64,000 bases of DNA. It comes from Rhizorhapis sp. SPR117. GTDB taxonomy: Bacteria > Pseudomonadota > Alphaproteobacteria > Sphingomonadales > Sphingomonadaceae. The notes under the pieces are model-generated. The model ran no database searches and was not told where the DNA came from. It saw only the letters and a program-made list of their open reading frames with translations. The DNA lies in the NCBI RefSeq assembly GCF_021742065.1, contig NZ_JAKKIE010000015.1, positions 1-64,000 on the forward strand. The letters are read 5' to 3'. Below, piece by piece: positions 1 to 8,863 of the stretch. Position numbers and translations under genes: made by a program. Each line of letters opens with the position of its first letter. Position 1 is the first letter of the stretch.

Positions 1-2
1 AT

Positions 3-725
3 CGGTCCGCTCCTTTCCTTCTTAAGCACCAACATCATAACCGATGCCGGGGAAAAGGGGCGGGCCATCCCATAAAGAATCGGACGATCTATTTACCGCC
101 TGGTTTCATGCGAGCTCGTCTCCTGACCGGGATCGACGCGCTGGCCAGCCGGGACGCGACCTCCAATCCCGAGCCCCTGATCGCGCGCGTCCAGGCACCG
201 GCGGTTCTTCCCAATGACGTCAAGGCGAACCTTGCCGGCTGCTTCGTCATCGGGAACGCCACCGGTAGCCTCGCCAAGGAACGGGTGGAGGTCCAACTGG
301 TCTCGCTCTCCTGCGTCGACTTCGACGAACGCTCGGTGGTCGACCAGTCGATCAAGGGCTTCTTCGTCGACACCGACGGCAAGAAGGGCCTGTCGGGCAA
401 AGTCGTCACCCGCGCGGGCGCGGCGCTGGCCCGCGCCTTCATCGCCGGGACGATCAGCGGCTTCGCCGATGCCGTCGACAACAGCTTTGGGGACGTCTCG
501 ACCTCCGCCCTCGGCAGCGTCCGCACGCTTGACGCGGGCGATGCGGCGAAGAGCGGCATCGCCGGGGGCCTTTCCAAGTCCTCCGACAAGCTCACCGACT
601 TCTATCTCGATCTCGCGCGCCAGGCCGGGCCGATCGTCGAGGTCGGTGCCGCCAAGGACGTCGTGGTCGTCATCCAGGAGGGCGTGACTCTCGAAATCAA
701 GCCGACCGCGGGAGCGAAGTTCTGA
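3..725 (+). CDS. traB: TraB, F-type T4SS scaffold protein (5' partial)
   Basis: C-terminal part (240 codons visible) of TraB, the F-type T4SS protein that links the inner membrane to the TraV/TraK outer-membrane core. The frame is open to the window edge, so the true start is outside; the internal ATG at 108 is not the start. Family features are the entry YLPPG just before 108, the LLTGIDA segment, VLPND, and a C-terminal half rich in small residues with a glycine/serine helix (about residues 130-190). It is followed directly by traV, the usual order. One oddity: the first 75 bases also read open in frame 1 and end at a stop there, so a frameshift near the edge cannot be excluded. Confidence 0.82.
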   Translation, partial: RSAPFLLKHQHHNRCRGKGAGHPIKNRTIYLPPGFMRARLLTGIDALASRDATSNPEPLIARVQAPAVLPNDVKANLAGCFVIGNATGSLAKERVEVQLVSLSCVDFDERSVVDQSIKGFFVDTDGKKGLSGKVVTRAGAALARAFIAGTISGFADAVDNSFGDVSTSALGSVRTLDAGDAAKSGIAGGLSKSSDKLTDFYLDLARQAGPIVEVGAAKDVVVVIQEGVTLEIKPTAGAKF

Positions 726-754
726 TGCGCCCGACCATCCAAGGAGAAGAGCCG

Positions 755-1396
755 ATGCTTCAATCCAATCCAAGGCGGCCTCGCCTGTGGCTGACGGTCG
801 TCGTCGGCACCGCCGCGCTCCTCCTTTCGGGCTGCGCCACGATCGGCTCGATGATGTCGCCCTACAGCGAGAAATTCAGCTGCAAAAACAGCGATCACGG
901 CCAGTGCATCCATCCCGATCGGGCCTATGCCGATGCGGTCGCGGGGGTCCCGTCGCGGTCGGATCCGGCGGTGACCCGCGACAAGAAGCTTCTTCGCGAG
1001 CAGGGCGCGGCAGTCCGACCGAATCGCGCCGAAGCGGGCGGGCCACAACGCGGCGCAACTCCGCCTTATCTCGGCTATCGCGACAGTGTTTATCGCGAAC
1101 TGCAGGGACTGATCGACGCGCCGGTCACACCCATGCTGCGGCAGGGCCGCACTGTCCGCACCTTGATCCTCCCCTATGCCGACCGCGAGCGGCCGGACCG
1201 ACTCTACATGCCGCGGTACGTCTACTCGATCCTCGAACGCCCTCAATGGGTCGTCGGCGATTATCTGGTAAACCCTGTCGAGCCTGCCGCGCGGGTGCCG
1301 GTGCTCGAACAGGTCCATGACAAGAACCCGGTCGACCGCGCAGTCGAAGGCGAGCCGGCGGACGTCCCGGCGGCCCCGGCGGATCCCCGGCCATGA
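755..1396 (+). CDS. traV: TraV, outer-membrane lipoprotein of F-type T4SS
   Basis: TraV (213 residues) forms the outer-membrane ring of the F-type secretion channel with TraK and TraB. A signal peptide with lipobox LLSGC ends near residue 29, so the protein should be lipidated; a cysteine pair (FSCKN, GQCIH) follows, as in the family. An upstream ATG at 725 overlaps the traB stop, but the ATG at 755 has an AAGGAG site 8 nt before it and gives a standard signal peptide, so it was chosen. The stop overlaps the traC start (ATGA), pointing to coupled translation. Confidence 0.88.
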   Translation: MLQSNPRRPRLWLTVVVGTAALLLSGCATIGSMMSPYSEKFSCKNSDHGQCIHPDRAYADAVAGVPSRSDPAVTRDKKLLREQGAAVRPNRAEAGGPQRGATPPYLGYRDSVYRELQGLIDAPVTPMLRQGRTVRTLILPYADRERPDRLYMPRYVYSILERPQWVVGDYLVNPVEPAARVPVLEQVHDKNPVDRAVEGEPADVPAAPADPRP

Positions 1397-3921
1397 AGCC
1401 GCTCGGTGGTCATCATGGTGGTGGGCTCACCTTCGCGACGCTTCGGCGCGCCGTGTCGCGCGACGCCTATTCCGATTTCCTCCCGCTCGTGTCCTGGAAC
1501 GAGGAAGACGAGGCTTTCCTGTGCATCGACGATGGCTGGGGACATGCCTGGGAGCTGGTGCCCTCGGCCTACATGTTCGCCCATGTCCATCAGGCCCTGC
1601 TTGGGCTCCTCAACATTCATTTCCCGGAAGGCACCGTCCTTCAACTGCACAGCTTCGCGGACCCGCTGATCGACGATGCGCTCGACACCTTTCTCGACCT
1701 CAAAACCCGCCCCGACCCGCTGATTCAGGCCTCCGCGCGCAGGACGGTCGACTATTTGCGCGCCGGAACGCAGGGCCTGGCCGCGCTGCACGGCATTCCG
1801 ATCCGGGACTTCCGCCTGTTTCTGTCGATCAAGACCCGCGTGAAGCTGGGCGCGGATTTGCGTCGCCAGGTCGAGGAGCAGCTATCCAAGCTCGGCATAC
1901 GCCGGATCGCGCCCGACGAGCTCGTTTCCTTCTATCGCAGGGTGTTCAACGGCGTGTTTCGGCACGCCCCGGGCGTCTTCGCGGATGGATCGGACGGCGA
2001 GCCTGCGCGGCCGATCCGCAAGCAGATCATCGATGCCGGACCCGACCTTCTGTTCGAAGGGGCCGAGGTGTTTCTCGGCAACCAGGTCGCGCGTTGTCTG
2101 ACGCCGAGAGCGCCGGCGCGCCGCATCACGGCCGAACGCGCCAACCGGCTTCTCGGCGGCATGCGCGGATCGGCGGAGGACAGCGACCAGATCGGGGGTC
2201 CGTTCCTCTTCACGCTCAACATCCTGTTCGATCATAGCCAGTTCGAGATCCACAAGCGCGCGCAGATCCTCTCGGCGCAAAAGGCGGCGGGCAGCTTCGC
2301 CGTCGAGGTCGGCAAGCAGATCGAGGAGATAGGCTGGGTGCTGGACGAAGTGGGCAACAGCCGCTTCGTCTCGGTGATCCCGTTGGTCTGGGTGTTCGGC
2401 CGCACGCGCGCCCAGGCCCGCGAGATGGCAGCGCGCGCCAAGCGGTTGTGGGAGAGCGAGCCCCTTCCGTGGATGATGCAGGAGGAGAGCTACCTCAATT
2501 CCATCCTGCTGCCGATGAGCCTGCCCTTCGGCCTGTATCCCGAAAAGCGCACGATCCGGATGCTCGAGCGCGACTTCCGCATGCCGGTCAAGGCGGCGGT
2601 CCTGCTCTCTCCCGCGCAGACCGACTTCCGGGGCGGCGGGCGCCCTGCCCTCCTCTACACCGGGCGCAAGGGCCAGTTGGTGACGCTCGATCTGTTCGAC
2701 CCGCGCATCAACAACTATAATTTCATCGTCTCGGCAGAAAGCGGCGCCGGCAAGAGCTTTCTCCTCAACAATCTCTGCCAGCAATATTATGCGCAGAACG
2801 CGCTTATCCGCATCATCGATATCGGCGGCAGCTACCGAAAGCTGTGCACGCTTTGCTCTGGCCGCTACATCGACATCGGCGAGGAACGGCTCGTCCTCAA
2901 TCCCTTCGACATGGGTTTTGCCCTGGACGGCGACGATAAGCAGTCGGCCATCTCCATGGCGGTTGCGATCGTCGCGGAGATGTCCAATGCGGCAACGCGC
3001 AAGGGCGTGTCCACCTCGGAGTGGAATCTCCTGAAATCGGCGGTCCAATGGACGATCGAGACCGGGCGATCCGAGCAGGGCATCGACGCGGTGCGCGACT
3101 GGCTGGGCGCCTATCCCACCAATGTCGCGAGCGACCTCGACCGGGTCGAGCATCTCGTGCCCACTGCCCGCGAGCTTGCATTCAACCTGCGCGATTTCGG
3201 TTCCGACGGCGCCTACGGCCATTATTTCAACGGCCCGTCGACCTTCGACATCTCGTCCGATGAATTCGTGGTGCTCGAGCTCGAGCGACTGAAGGCGATG
3301 CCGGATCTCTTCAACGTCATCGTGATGGTCGTCGTTAACGCCGTCACCCAGGAACTCTATCTTTCGGCCCGCGATCGTCCGCGCTTCGTCCTGTGCGATG
3401 AGGCCGCGCAATTCATGACCCGCACCGAGGGCCAGGACCTGTCGCGGCTCGCCGAGGCGTTCGGCCAAGGCTATCGCCGCGCGCGGAAATATCAGGGCAG
3501 TTTCGGCGTCGTCCTGCAATCGATGAACGACCTCCTCCTCTTCGAAGGTACCGGCCAGGTAATCCTCGAAAATGCGGCGACCCGCTTCCTTCTGCAGGGG
3601 TCGACCTACGACAAGGCCGTCGACAACAGGATTCTCGATTATTCGGGTTTTGTGCTCGACCTCTTGAAGTCGGTCCGCAACAACAAACCGAATTACAGCG
3701 AGGTCTTCATCGACAGCCCGCTCGGGCTCGGGATCGCCAGGCTCGTCGTCGACCCCTTCTCCTACTGGATCAACACCAGCGCGCCGCAAGAAGTGGCGGC
3801 GTTCGAAGCGCTGATCCGCGCGGGCCGCAGTCCCCTCGAGGCGGTGTGCGAGCTCGCCCGGGTCGACCCAGCCGAAATCCTTCCCGGCAGCCAAAGGGAG
3901 ACCGTCTATGCTCAAGCGTAA
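1393..3921 (+). CDS. traC: TraC, T4SS assembly ATPase
   Basis: TraC (842 residues) is the VirB4-class ATPase that powers pilus assembly at the inner face of the membrane. The N-terminal half is the TraC/VirB4 domain. A Walker A motif ESGAGKS lies at about residues 449-455 and Walker B (VLCDEAAQF) at about 666-674. Length matches the family. The start overlaps the traV stop by 4 nt, and the 3' end overlaps the next small ORF by 14 nt. Large ORFs on the opposite strand here are codon-bias shadows. Confidence 0.96.
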   Translation: MKPLGGHHGGGLTFATLRRAVSRDAYSDFLPLVSWNEEDEAFLCIDDGWGHAWELVPSAYMFAHVHQALLGLLNIHFPEGTVLQLHSFADPLIDDALDTFLDLKTRPDPLIQASARRTVDYLRAGTQGLAALHGIPIRDFRLFLSIKTRVKLGADLRRQVEEQLSKLGIRRIAPDELVSFYRRVFNGVFRHAPGVFADGSDGEPARPIRKQIIDAGPDLLFEGAEVFLGNQVARCLTPRAPARRITAERANRLLGGMRGSAEDSDQIGGPFLFTLNILFDHSQFEIHKRAQILSAQKAAGSFAVEVGKQIEEIGWVLDEVGNSRFVSVIPLVWVFGRTRAQAREMAARAKRLWESEPLPWMMQEESYLNSILLPMSLPFGLYPEKRTIRMLERDFRMPVKAAVLLSPAQTDFRGGGRPALLYTGRKGQLVTLDLFDPRINNYNFIVSAESGAGKSFLLNNLCQQYYAQNALIRIIDIGGSYRKLCTLCSGRYIDIGEERLVLNPFDMGFALDGDDKQSAISMAVAIVAEMSNAATRKGVSTSEWNLLKSAVQWTIETGRSEQGIDAVRDWLGAYPTNVASDLDRVEHLVPTARELAFNLRDFGSDGAYGHYFNGPSTFDISSDEFVVLELERLKAMPDLFNVIVMVVVNAVTQELYLSARDRPRFVLCDEAAQFMTRTEGQDLSRLAEAFGQGYRRARKYQGSFGVVLQSMNDLLLFEGTGQVILENAATRFLLQGSTYDKAVDNRILDYSGFVLDLLKSVRNNKPNYSEVFIDSPLGLGIARLVVDPFSYWINTSAPQEVAAFEALIRAGRSPLEAVCELARVDPAEILPGSQRETVYAQA

Positions 3922-4234
3922 TTCCAATCCCGACCAGTTCGCGCTCGGGTTCGGCAAGGATGCCGAAATCGAGCGCATCATCGAGGCAAGGGTCGCCATT
4001 CGGGCCGAGGCCGAGGCCATCCATTGGCGGTTCCGGCTCGTCCTCATCGAGACGACCCTGATGTCCGGCCTCGTGCTGGCCGCGGGACTGGCCCTGGGAC
4101 AGCCGACCGCGATCGTGCTCAGAGGTGCTGCAATCGTCGCTGTCGCCTGCTTCGTGACCGGCGCGATCCTCATCGCACTCTCCGGCGTGACGGGCATGCT
4201 TCTGAGCAAGGTCAGGAAGTGGAGGGCGCGATGA
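3908..4234 (+). CDS. Small two-helix membrane protein in tra operon
   Basis: A 108-residue protein with a charged N-terminus (about 1-45) and two hydrophobic helices (about 47-66 and 70-98), ending in a basic tail. It is the first of three small membrane ORFs between traC and traW, where other F-type systems carry traE/trbI-like or lineage-specific genes. Its start lies inside traC and its stop overlaps the next start (ATGA), so it is read as part of the transfer operon. No family is recognised; a role in mating-pair assembly is inferred from position only. Confidence 0.72.
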   Translation: MLKRNSNPDQFALGFGKDAEIERIIEARVAIRAEAEAIHWRFRLVLIETTLMSGLVLAAGLALGQPTAIVLRGAAIVAVACFVTGAILIALSGVTGMLLSKVRKWRAR

Positions 4235-4650
4235 GCGAGATTCTCCCCTTCCCCCGTGCGGAACGGCTGCGCGGTGGACGCGATCGGCCGGCGGAAGCGC
4301 GGCGGGCGCCGGATGAGACGCTCTATGATTATATGGTGCGGATCGCCCGCGGGAACGAACGCGAGATCGAGCGGCTCAATCGCACCATCGGCGTTCTTGA
4401 AGACGGCGTCATCAATACCAACCGCGTCATCGCGCGCCGGTTCCGCCAGTTGATCTACCTCGAGACGGTTGCCGCATCGATCATCGCGGGCGGCTTGATG
4501 ATATTCGGGAGGCCATCCGCGATCGCGCAATGCGCCGTTCTCGTGCTGCTGCCGTTGGCATCAGTCGCGGGCGGCATCGGCTTCCTGACGCATGCCGCCC
4601 GGATCGAAGGCTTCCTCGCCAAACTCGCTTCATGGAGGCGGCGCCGGTGA
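4231..4650 (+). CDS. Small membrane protein with N-terminal coiled segment
   Basis: A 139-residue protein. Residues 1-70 are charged and predicted helical (DETLYDYMVRIARGNE, then REIERLNRTIGVLEDG), followed by two hydrophobic segments (about 75-93 and 97-120) and an arginine-rich end. A longer frame is open upstream from 4024, but the ATG at 4231 overlaps the preceding stop and keeps the operon pattern. The layout of an N-terminal cytosolic coil plus two helices resembles the 3908-4234 product, so the two may form a complex; this is inference. Not recognised as a named Tra protein. Confidence 0.72.
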   Translation: MSEILPFPRAERLRGGRDRPAEARRAPDETLYDYMVRIARGNEREIERLNRTIGVLEDGVINTNRVIARRFRQLIYLETVAASIIAGGLMIFGRPSAIAQCAVLVLLPLASVAGGIGFLTHAARIEGFLAKLASWRRRR

Positions 4651-4910
4651 AGGGAATCTGCTCCGCGACGCCCGGCCAGACCGCCGTCCGGCTCCTCGTC
4701 GGAACGCACCTGCTGCTGCTGGTCCAGTGCTGGCTCGTCCTGTGCTCGGGAGTCGAGCTCGACGGCATGTTGCGGGTCATCGTCGGGGGCACGGCCACGC
4801 TTGGACTCCTCGCCTTCGCGGTCGCCATCCACGGCGGACCGGCCCATAGCGACAGCATCTGGCAGCCGAACAGGCGAGCGCTCGGCCCAAGCGGCGGAGG
4901 CCGGCAGTGA
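4647..4910 (+). CDS. Small two-helix membrane protein, third in traC-traW gap
   Basis: An 87-residue protein with hydrophobic segments at about 11-30 and 38-58. The GTG at 4647 overlaps the previous stop (GTGA) and has GGAGG 8 nt upstream; the in-frame ATG at 4632 has no such site, so GTG was chosen. The stop overlaps the GTG start of traW. The exact start-stop overlaps on both sides argue strongly for a translated gene. Function unknown. Confidence 0.65.
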   Translation: MKGICSATPGQTAVRLLVGTHLLLLVQCWLVLCSGVELDGMLRVIVGGTATLGLLAFAVAIHGGPAHSDSIWQPNRRALGPSGGGRQ

Positions 4911-5584
4911 GCGGCGTCCGGCGGCTCCTCGGGCTTCGTCGGCGCCTTTCCGGACGCTGGTCGATATTTGCGATCGGCTTCCTGATCGGCCTCGCCATCG
5001 CATTCCTCCACGCCCGGGCGGCGCATGCGGCGAGCAGCACGATCGGCAGAACCTGGGCCATCGCCGAGCCCGACGCGATGGCGGAGATCGAGGCGCGCGC
5101 CGCGACGGTACCGCCCGTTCTGGCGGCCAGGTTTGGGCCACGTACAAACTGGAGCGCGATGCGCTCGGCGCATCTCGCGCCTGCAACGCACGCCCGGACC
5201 CGCTTCGTCGTTCCCTTCTACACGCTCGATCAGGAGGTTCGCCTGCCGGACGGCCGGCTGCTCTATCCGAAGGGCTTCACCTTCAATCCGCTCAGCTATG
5301 TGTCCCTGCCGCAGAAGCTCGTGATCGTGCAGCCGCGTGATCTTGGTTGGGCGCTGCGCGTCGCAGCGCCCGCGGACTTCATTCTCCTCGCGGCCGGCGG
5401 CCCGCGCGACGCCGACGCGATCAGCCTGGGCGAGCAGCACCGTCGCGCGCTGTTCATCCTGGAGGAACGGGTCAAGCAGCGCCTTGGCCTGACGGTCGCG
5501 CCGGTGATCGTCCGGCAGGTTGGTCAGAAGCTCGAGCTCTCCGAGGTTCGGCTCGATCGGCGGTCCGACGGAGGCACGCGATGA
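4907..5584 (+). CDS. traW: TraW, periplasmic pilus-assembly protein
   Basis: TraW (225 residues) works with TraU and TrbC in F-pilus assembly in the periplasm. An N-terminal membrane/signal segment (about 19-42) precedes GRTWAIAEPDAMAEIEARA, the family N-terminus. The C-terminal part has LLYPKGFTFNPLSYV, PRDLGWAL and ILEERVKQRLGL, all typical of TraW. The GTG start at 4907 overlaps the upstream stop, and the stop overlaps traU (ATGA). Confidence 0.93.
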   Translation: MSGVRRLLGLRRRLSGRWSIFAIGFLIGLAIAFLHARAAHAASSTIGRTWAIAEPDAMAEIEARAATVPPVLAARFGPRTNWSAMRSAHLAPATHARTRFVVPFYTLDQEVRLPDGRLLYPKGFTFNPLSYVSLPQKLVIVQPRDLGWALRVAAPADFILLAAGGPRDADAISLGEQHRRALFILEERVKQRLGLTVAPVIVRQVGQKLELSEVRLDRRSDGGTR

Positions 5585-6609
5585 ATATCCGGCTTCCGCG
5601 GATTCGCGCGGCGATGGCTGCGGCCTTCCTCGCGGTTCCTCTCGCGTTGCTGCTCGCCTCGGCCCCCGCGCATGCGTCGAAATGCGAGGCGGGCACCATC
5701 TTCAATCCCATCACGAAGGTTCGCTGGAACTGCATCTTTCCGATCACGATCGGCGGCGTGCGGGTCGGCAGCTATGACAAGCTCGACAAGGCGCTCGACG
5801 CGCAATCGGCCTCGAATCCGCTCTGCGCCTGCCGCAAGGGCGTGACCTTCTGGTTCGGCGTGAAGGTGAGTTTCTGGTCGCCCAACCGGATGGTCGACGT
5901 GGTCACCGAACCGGGTTGCATGATGGCGCTCGGTGTCGACCTCATGCCCACGGGCGGCAAGCTTCAGGGCAGCCAATCCTCGATTTCGGACGGAACGAAC
6001 ACTCGCAAGATGTTCGCGCAGATGCATTATTATATCTCGCCGGTCTGGAAGATGCTCGACATGTTCACGGACCTGCCGTGCATCGAGGACGACGGCTTCG
6101 ACGTCGCCATGATCACCGAGGTGCTGCCGACCTGGCAGTCGGGAACACTGGGCGCGATCATCCAGCCTGAAGGCATTCTCTTCGGCAACCCGGCCGCGGG
6201 GCTCGCCTGCATGGCGGACAGCGCCGCCGCTGCCGCCGGCAAGGTCATCGATCCGCTCTTCTGGTGCATGGGATCATGGGGCGCCACCTACCCGATCGCC
6301 GGCGACATTCACTTCGATGACAGTGTCGAAGCCTGGGCAGGCCTCGCCGCGCGCGGGACATTCATGATGGGCCGGCTCGGCGCCCTTACCGTCTCGTCGG
6401 CCGACGGCTGCTCGTTCAAGCCCCAGCCGATCTGGACCAAGTCGCGCTACAAGCTCCAGATCATGGAGCCCGTCAAGGGCGGCAAATGCGTGAACATCGG
6501 CCGCCCCGGCGCGCTCTGGTCCTCAGCCAAGCACGCCCCGGGAGAAGACAACGCCCAATTCATGCTTTTCGAAAAGGTGATCTGCTGCGCGGGGATTTCC
6601 ACCCCGTGA
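5581..6609 (+). CDS. traU: TraU, F-type pilus assembly/mating protein
   Basis: TraU (342 residues) is a periplasmic cysteine-rich protein needed for DNA transfer and pilus assembly. A signal peptide ends at about residue 33 (ASAPAHA), then KCEAGTIFNPITKVRWNCIF, NPLCACRKG and EPGCMM follow, matching the family. About ten cysteines agree with a need for the Dsb-like TraF/TrbB encoded downstream. The frame is open much further upstream, but ATG 5581 overlaps the traW stop and starts the signal peptide. Confidence 0.95.
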   Translation: MNIRLPRIRAAMAAAFLAVPLALLLASAPAHASKCEAGTIFNPITKVRWNCIFPITIGGVRVGSYDKLDKALDAQSASNPLCACRKGVTFWFGVKVSFWSPNRMVDVVTEPGCMMALGVDLMPTGGKLQGSQSSISDGTNTRKMFAQMHYYISPVWKMLDMFTDLPCIEDDGFDVAMITEVLPTWQSGTLGAIIQPEGILFGNPAAGLACMADSAAAAAGKVIDPLFWCMGSWGATYPIAGDIHFDDSVEAWAGLAARGTFMMGRLGALTVSSADGCSFKPQPIWTKSRYKLQIMEPVKGGKCVNIGRPGALWSSAKHAPGEDNAQFMLFEKVICCAGISTP

Positions 6610-6944
6610 CGCGGTCATCCTCCCCACACCTCGCGCCGCCGCAGGACCCAGCCCGGTCTGCCCGCCACAGCCCTCGAGGCTGTCCGGCGTCACGCGAGGT
6701 GGGAGCGGCGTCGCGCCCCCCAAGCGGCGCCGCTCCACCCCCGGTCAGCACGGCCACAGGCTCCCCTGCGGCCTTGGATGCATCGCGTCTCGCGTCCAAT
6801 GCCGTCGTGGCCGTGCTGACCATATTTGAAGGACAGGCGGTCTTCCGGGTCACGTCCTCGCTCGACGCCGATGTGCCCGTCGGTTCCTTGCTGCGCGTTC
6901 GGCGCGGATCGCGTGGGTACGCGCCGCGGCGGTGGCGGCCATGA
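6606..6944 (+). CDS. Unknown small Pro/Ala/Ser-rich protein between traU and traN
   Basis: A 112-residue frame whose GTG start overlaps the traU stop (GTGA) and whose stop overlaps the traN start (ATGA). The first half is Pro/Ser/Ala/Arg-rich and disordered-looking; the second half (from about residue 60) has a hydrophobic stretch NAVVAVLTIF and an RVTSSLDADVPVGSLLRV segment. No family is recognised. Its existence rests mainly on the precise overlaps at both ends in an operon built on such overlaps; composition alone would not be convincing. Confidence 0.5.
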   Translation: MTRSSSPHLAPPQDPARSARHSPRGCPASREVGAASRPPSGAAPPPVSTATGSPAALDASRLASNAVVAVLTIFEGQAVFRVTSSLDADVPVGSLLRVRRGSRGYAPRRWRP

Positions 6945-8863
6945 GACCGGGGTTCTTGCTCGGCTGCGCCATCGCCGCACTGCCCGCTGCGGCATGGGGG
7001 CAGACGATGGACGATCGTGCCACCGCGGCGGCCACCGCCTCGCGCGCAAAGACTGGCGACAGCGACGATCTGCTGAACAATTATGTGACGCCCGGCCTCG
7101 CCGGCCAGCCCGTCGCCACGATCGACAACAGCAAGTCGTTCAATCCGAACCTCGCCTGCCAAAAGACGGCGACCCTGCTTGAGCTGCTCGCGCAGCCCTC
7201 GTCGACCGGCGACATCGGGACGCTGCGCATCTCGCGGGACAAGGATCTTGACGGAAGCTTTGATCAGACACTGACCCTGCCCGTTCCCGTGTCGGGCATC
7301 TGCGCAAATGGCGTGATCTCGTGCCAACCCGGCACCTGGAACCAGTGCCGTGATTTCAAATGGGACACCGCGGCCGCCGGCGACCTGAAGCTGAGCGAGG
7401 TCGATCAGACCGAGCTTGCCGGCTGTTACTGCGTCAACAACAGCTGCGGCAGCAATCTCGCATGGGGCAACCTCGCCTCGGTCCTCAAGGATCTGGGTGG
7501 CGGTGTGATCGGCGCGCTCACGACCGCGGATCCGCGCGTAGGTGTCGCGCAGGCCTCGATCGACGGCCCGGTGATCCGCTACACCGGCGCCCAGACGACG
7601 GCCTGCACCGCCAACCCGGAAGTTGCGGCGACATCCTATCGGAGCAACCCGACCGCGATCCAGGGCGATGCCTTTGCCGCGTCTCAGTCGAACAGCGTAT
7701 TCCAGGCGCTTGCCGCGTCGCCTGCCGGAGCCGGCAAGGCCGAGGAGACCCGATCCTGCACCATCGAGCGCGAGGTCACGCTGTCTCAGAGCGGCTTTGA
7801 CGACATCATCTCCGCCAGCGGGCCGATCCAGAGCATCTCGGATTGCGGGACAGGATGCCGGCTCTATCAGATCGGCGGGACCGGCAACTGCAACGACCCG
7901 CCCGCGACCTACTCCGTGCGGTTCAGCACCACCCGGCCCGATCGCGTCCTGTCGGCACGTATCGTCAGCATCTTCACCGCGGACTGGCTGCAGGCTCGCC
8001 TCAACGGCACGCCAGTTGCCTACGCCGGCAAACGCCCCTGGCTCACCAACAGTCTGCCGAGCGGCGATTGCGGCGTCGGCGACAATTACAGCGCCGCGCC
8101 CAACTATGATTTCGCGACCACGCTCAAGGATGCTGGCGCGACGATCGACGCCCGGATTCGGGCGACGGGCTCGCATAAGAGCGGCTACCTCATGGTCGAG
8201 ATCAAGGTCGACACCTCCTGCGATAATTCCGAACGCCTCGTCGACCTCTGCGCCGGCTATGCCAGCGACCCAAAATGCCGGCTCGACAATGAGAGCGTCG
8301 ATGGGGTCGACACTTTCCGCAACGGCGTGGCGACCGGCCTGGCGCCACTTCCGCAGACGCGGCTGTTCGGCACAGCCACATGCACGATACGGCTCACCCG
8401 CGACTTCTTCGAGCGGGATCGCCGGTACAGATGTTCGGTCGATCTCGGTTCCCCCACCCCGCCCGATCTCAGCCGCGGCGCCTACATCATCGATCATTCG
8501 ACCGAGACGCTGCTGGCCGACCGGACAACTGCGTCGGATGGAAGCGTGTCGACATCCACACGCCCGTTTGCCCTGCCCGATCGCGGATCGGTTCCGGCCT
8601 GCGAGGCCATCTGCAAGACGCGCGCGCCCAAAGCCAACAATGACGCCGCAATCGCGGGCGTCATCGGGGCGAGCCAGAACAATCCGACCGGATGGGACAC
8701 ATTCTATCACAGCTGCTCAGCCGCCAATGTGTGTCCGCTCGGGCGGGGCGAGGAGATCGTATCGGGCTGCGGCTGTCTCGACGATTTCCCCGAAGCGGTG
8801 GTGATGATGCAAACCGTTCGTCTCGGCGGCGCGGATCTTGTCTGCACGTCGGAGGTGCGGTGA
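6941..8863 (+). CDS. traN: TraN-like mating-pair stabilisation protein, N-terminal part
   Basis: A 640-residue secreted protein: a signal peptide (about 1-22, ending AAAWGQ), then a cysteine-rich body with YCVNNSCGS, CTIEREVTLSQSG and a C-terminal CGCLDDFPEAVVMM segment. TraN sits in the outer membrane and steadies donor-recipient contact. Here the conserved cysteine-rich C-terminal part of TraN is in the next gene. ATG 6941 overlaps the previous stop; a GTG at 6932 is a less likely start. The stop overlaps the following ATG (TGATG). Confidence 0.78.
   Translation: MRPGFLLGCAIAALPAAAWGQTMDDRATAAATASRAKTGDSDDLLNNYVTPGLAGQPVATIDNSKSFNPNLACQKTATLLELLAQPSSTGDIGTLRISRDKDLDGSFDQTLTLPVPVSGICANGVISCQPGTWNQCRDFKWDTAAAGDLKLSEVDQTELAGCYCVNNSCGSNLAWGNLASVLKDLGGGVIGALTTADPRVGVAQASIDGPVIRYTGAQTTACTANPEVAATSYRSNPTAIQGDAFAASQSNSVFQALAASPAGAGKAEETRSCTIEREVTLSQSGFDDIISASGPIQSISDCGTGCRLYQIGGTGNCNDPPATYSVRFSTTRPDRVLSARIVSIFTADWLQARLNGTPVAYAGKRPWLTNSLPSGDCGVGDNYSAAPNYDFATTLKDAGATIDARIRATGSHKSGYLMVEIKVDTSCDNSERLVDLCAGYASDPKCRLDNESVDGVDTFRNGVATGLAPLPQTRLFGTATCTIRLTRDFFERDRRYRCSVDLGSPTPPDLSRGAYIIDHSTETLLADRTTASDGSVSTSTRPFALPDRGSVPACEAICKTRAPKANNDAAIAGVIGASQNNPTGWDTFYHSCSAANVCPLGRGEEIVSGCGCLDDFPEAVVMMQTVRLGGADLVCTSEVR

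Noticed and set aside
1..75. Frame-1 reading ending in a stop at 73-75 as a separate upstream gene
   Set aside because: TraB frame 3 is also open here and continues into the conserved part; only the window edge prevents a decision.
1882..4530. A very long minus-strand frame (882 codons) across traC
   Set aside because: It mirrors the well-supported traC gene, lacks any family motif, and is Arg/Asp/His-rich as expected from antisense reading of GC-rich code.
6560..8710. A 716-codon minus-strand frame across the first traN gene
   Set aside because: Antisense shadow of a gene with a signal peptide and operon overlaps; no ribosome site or recognised domain.
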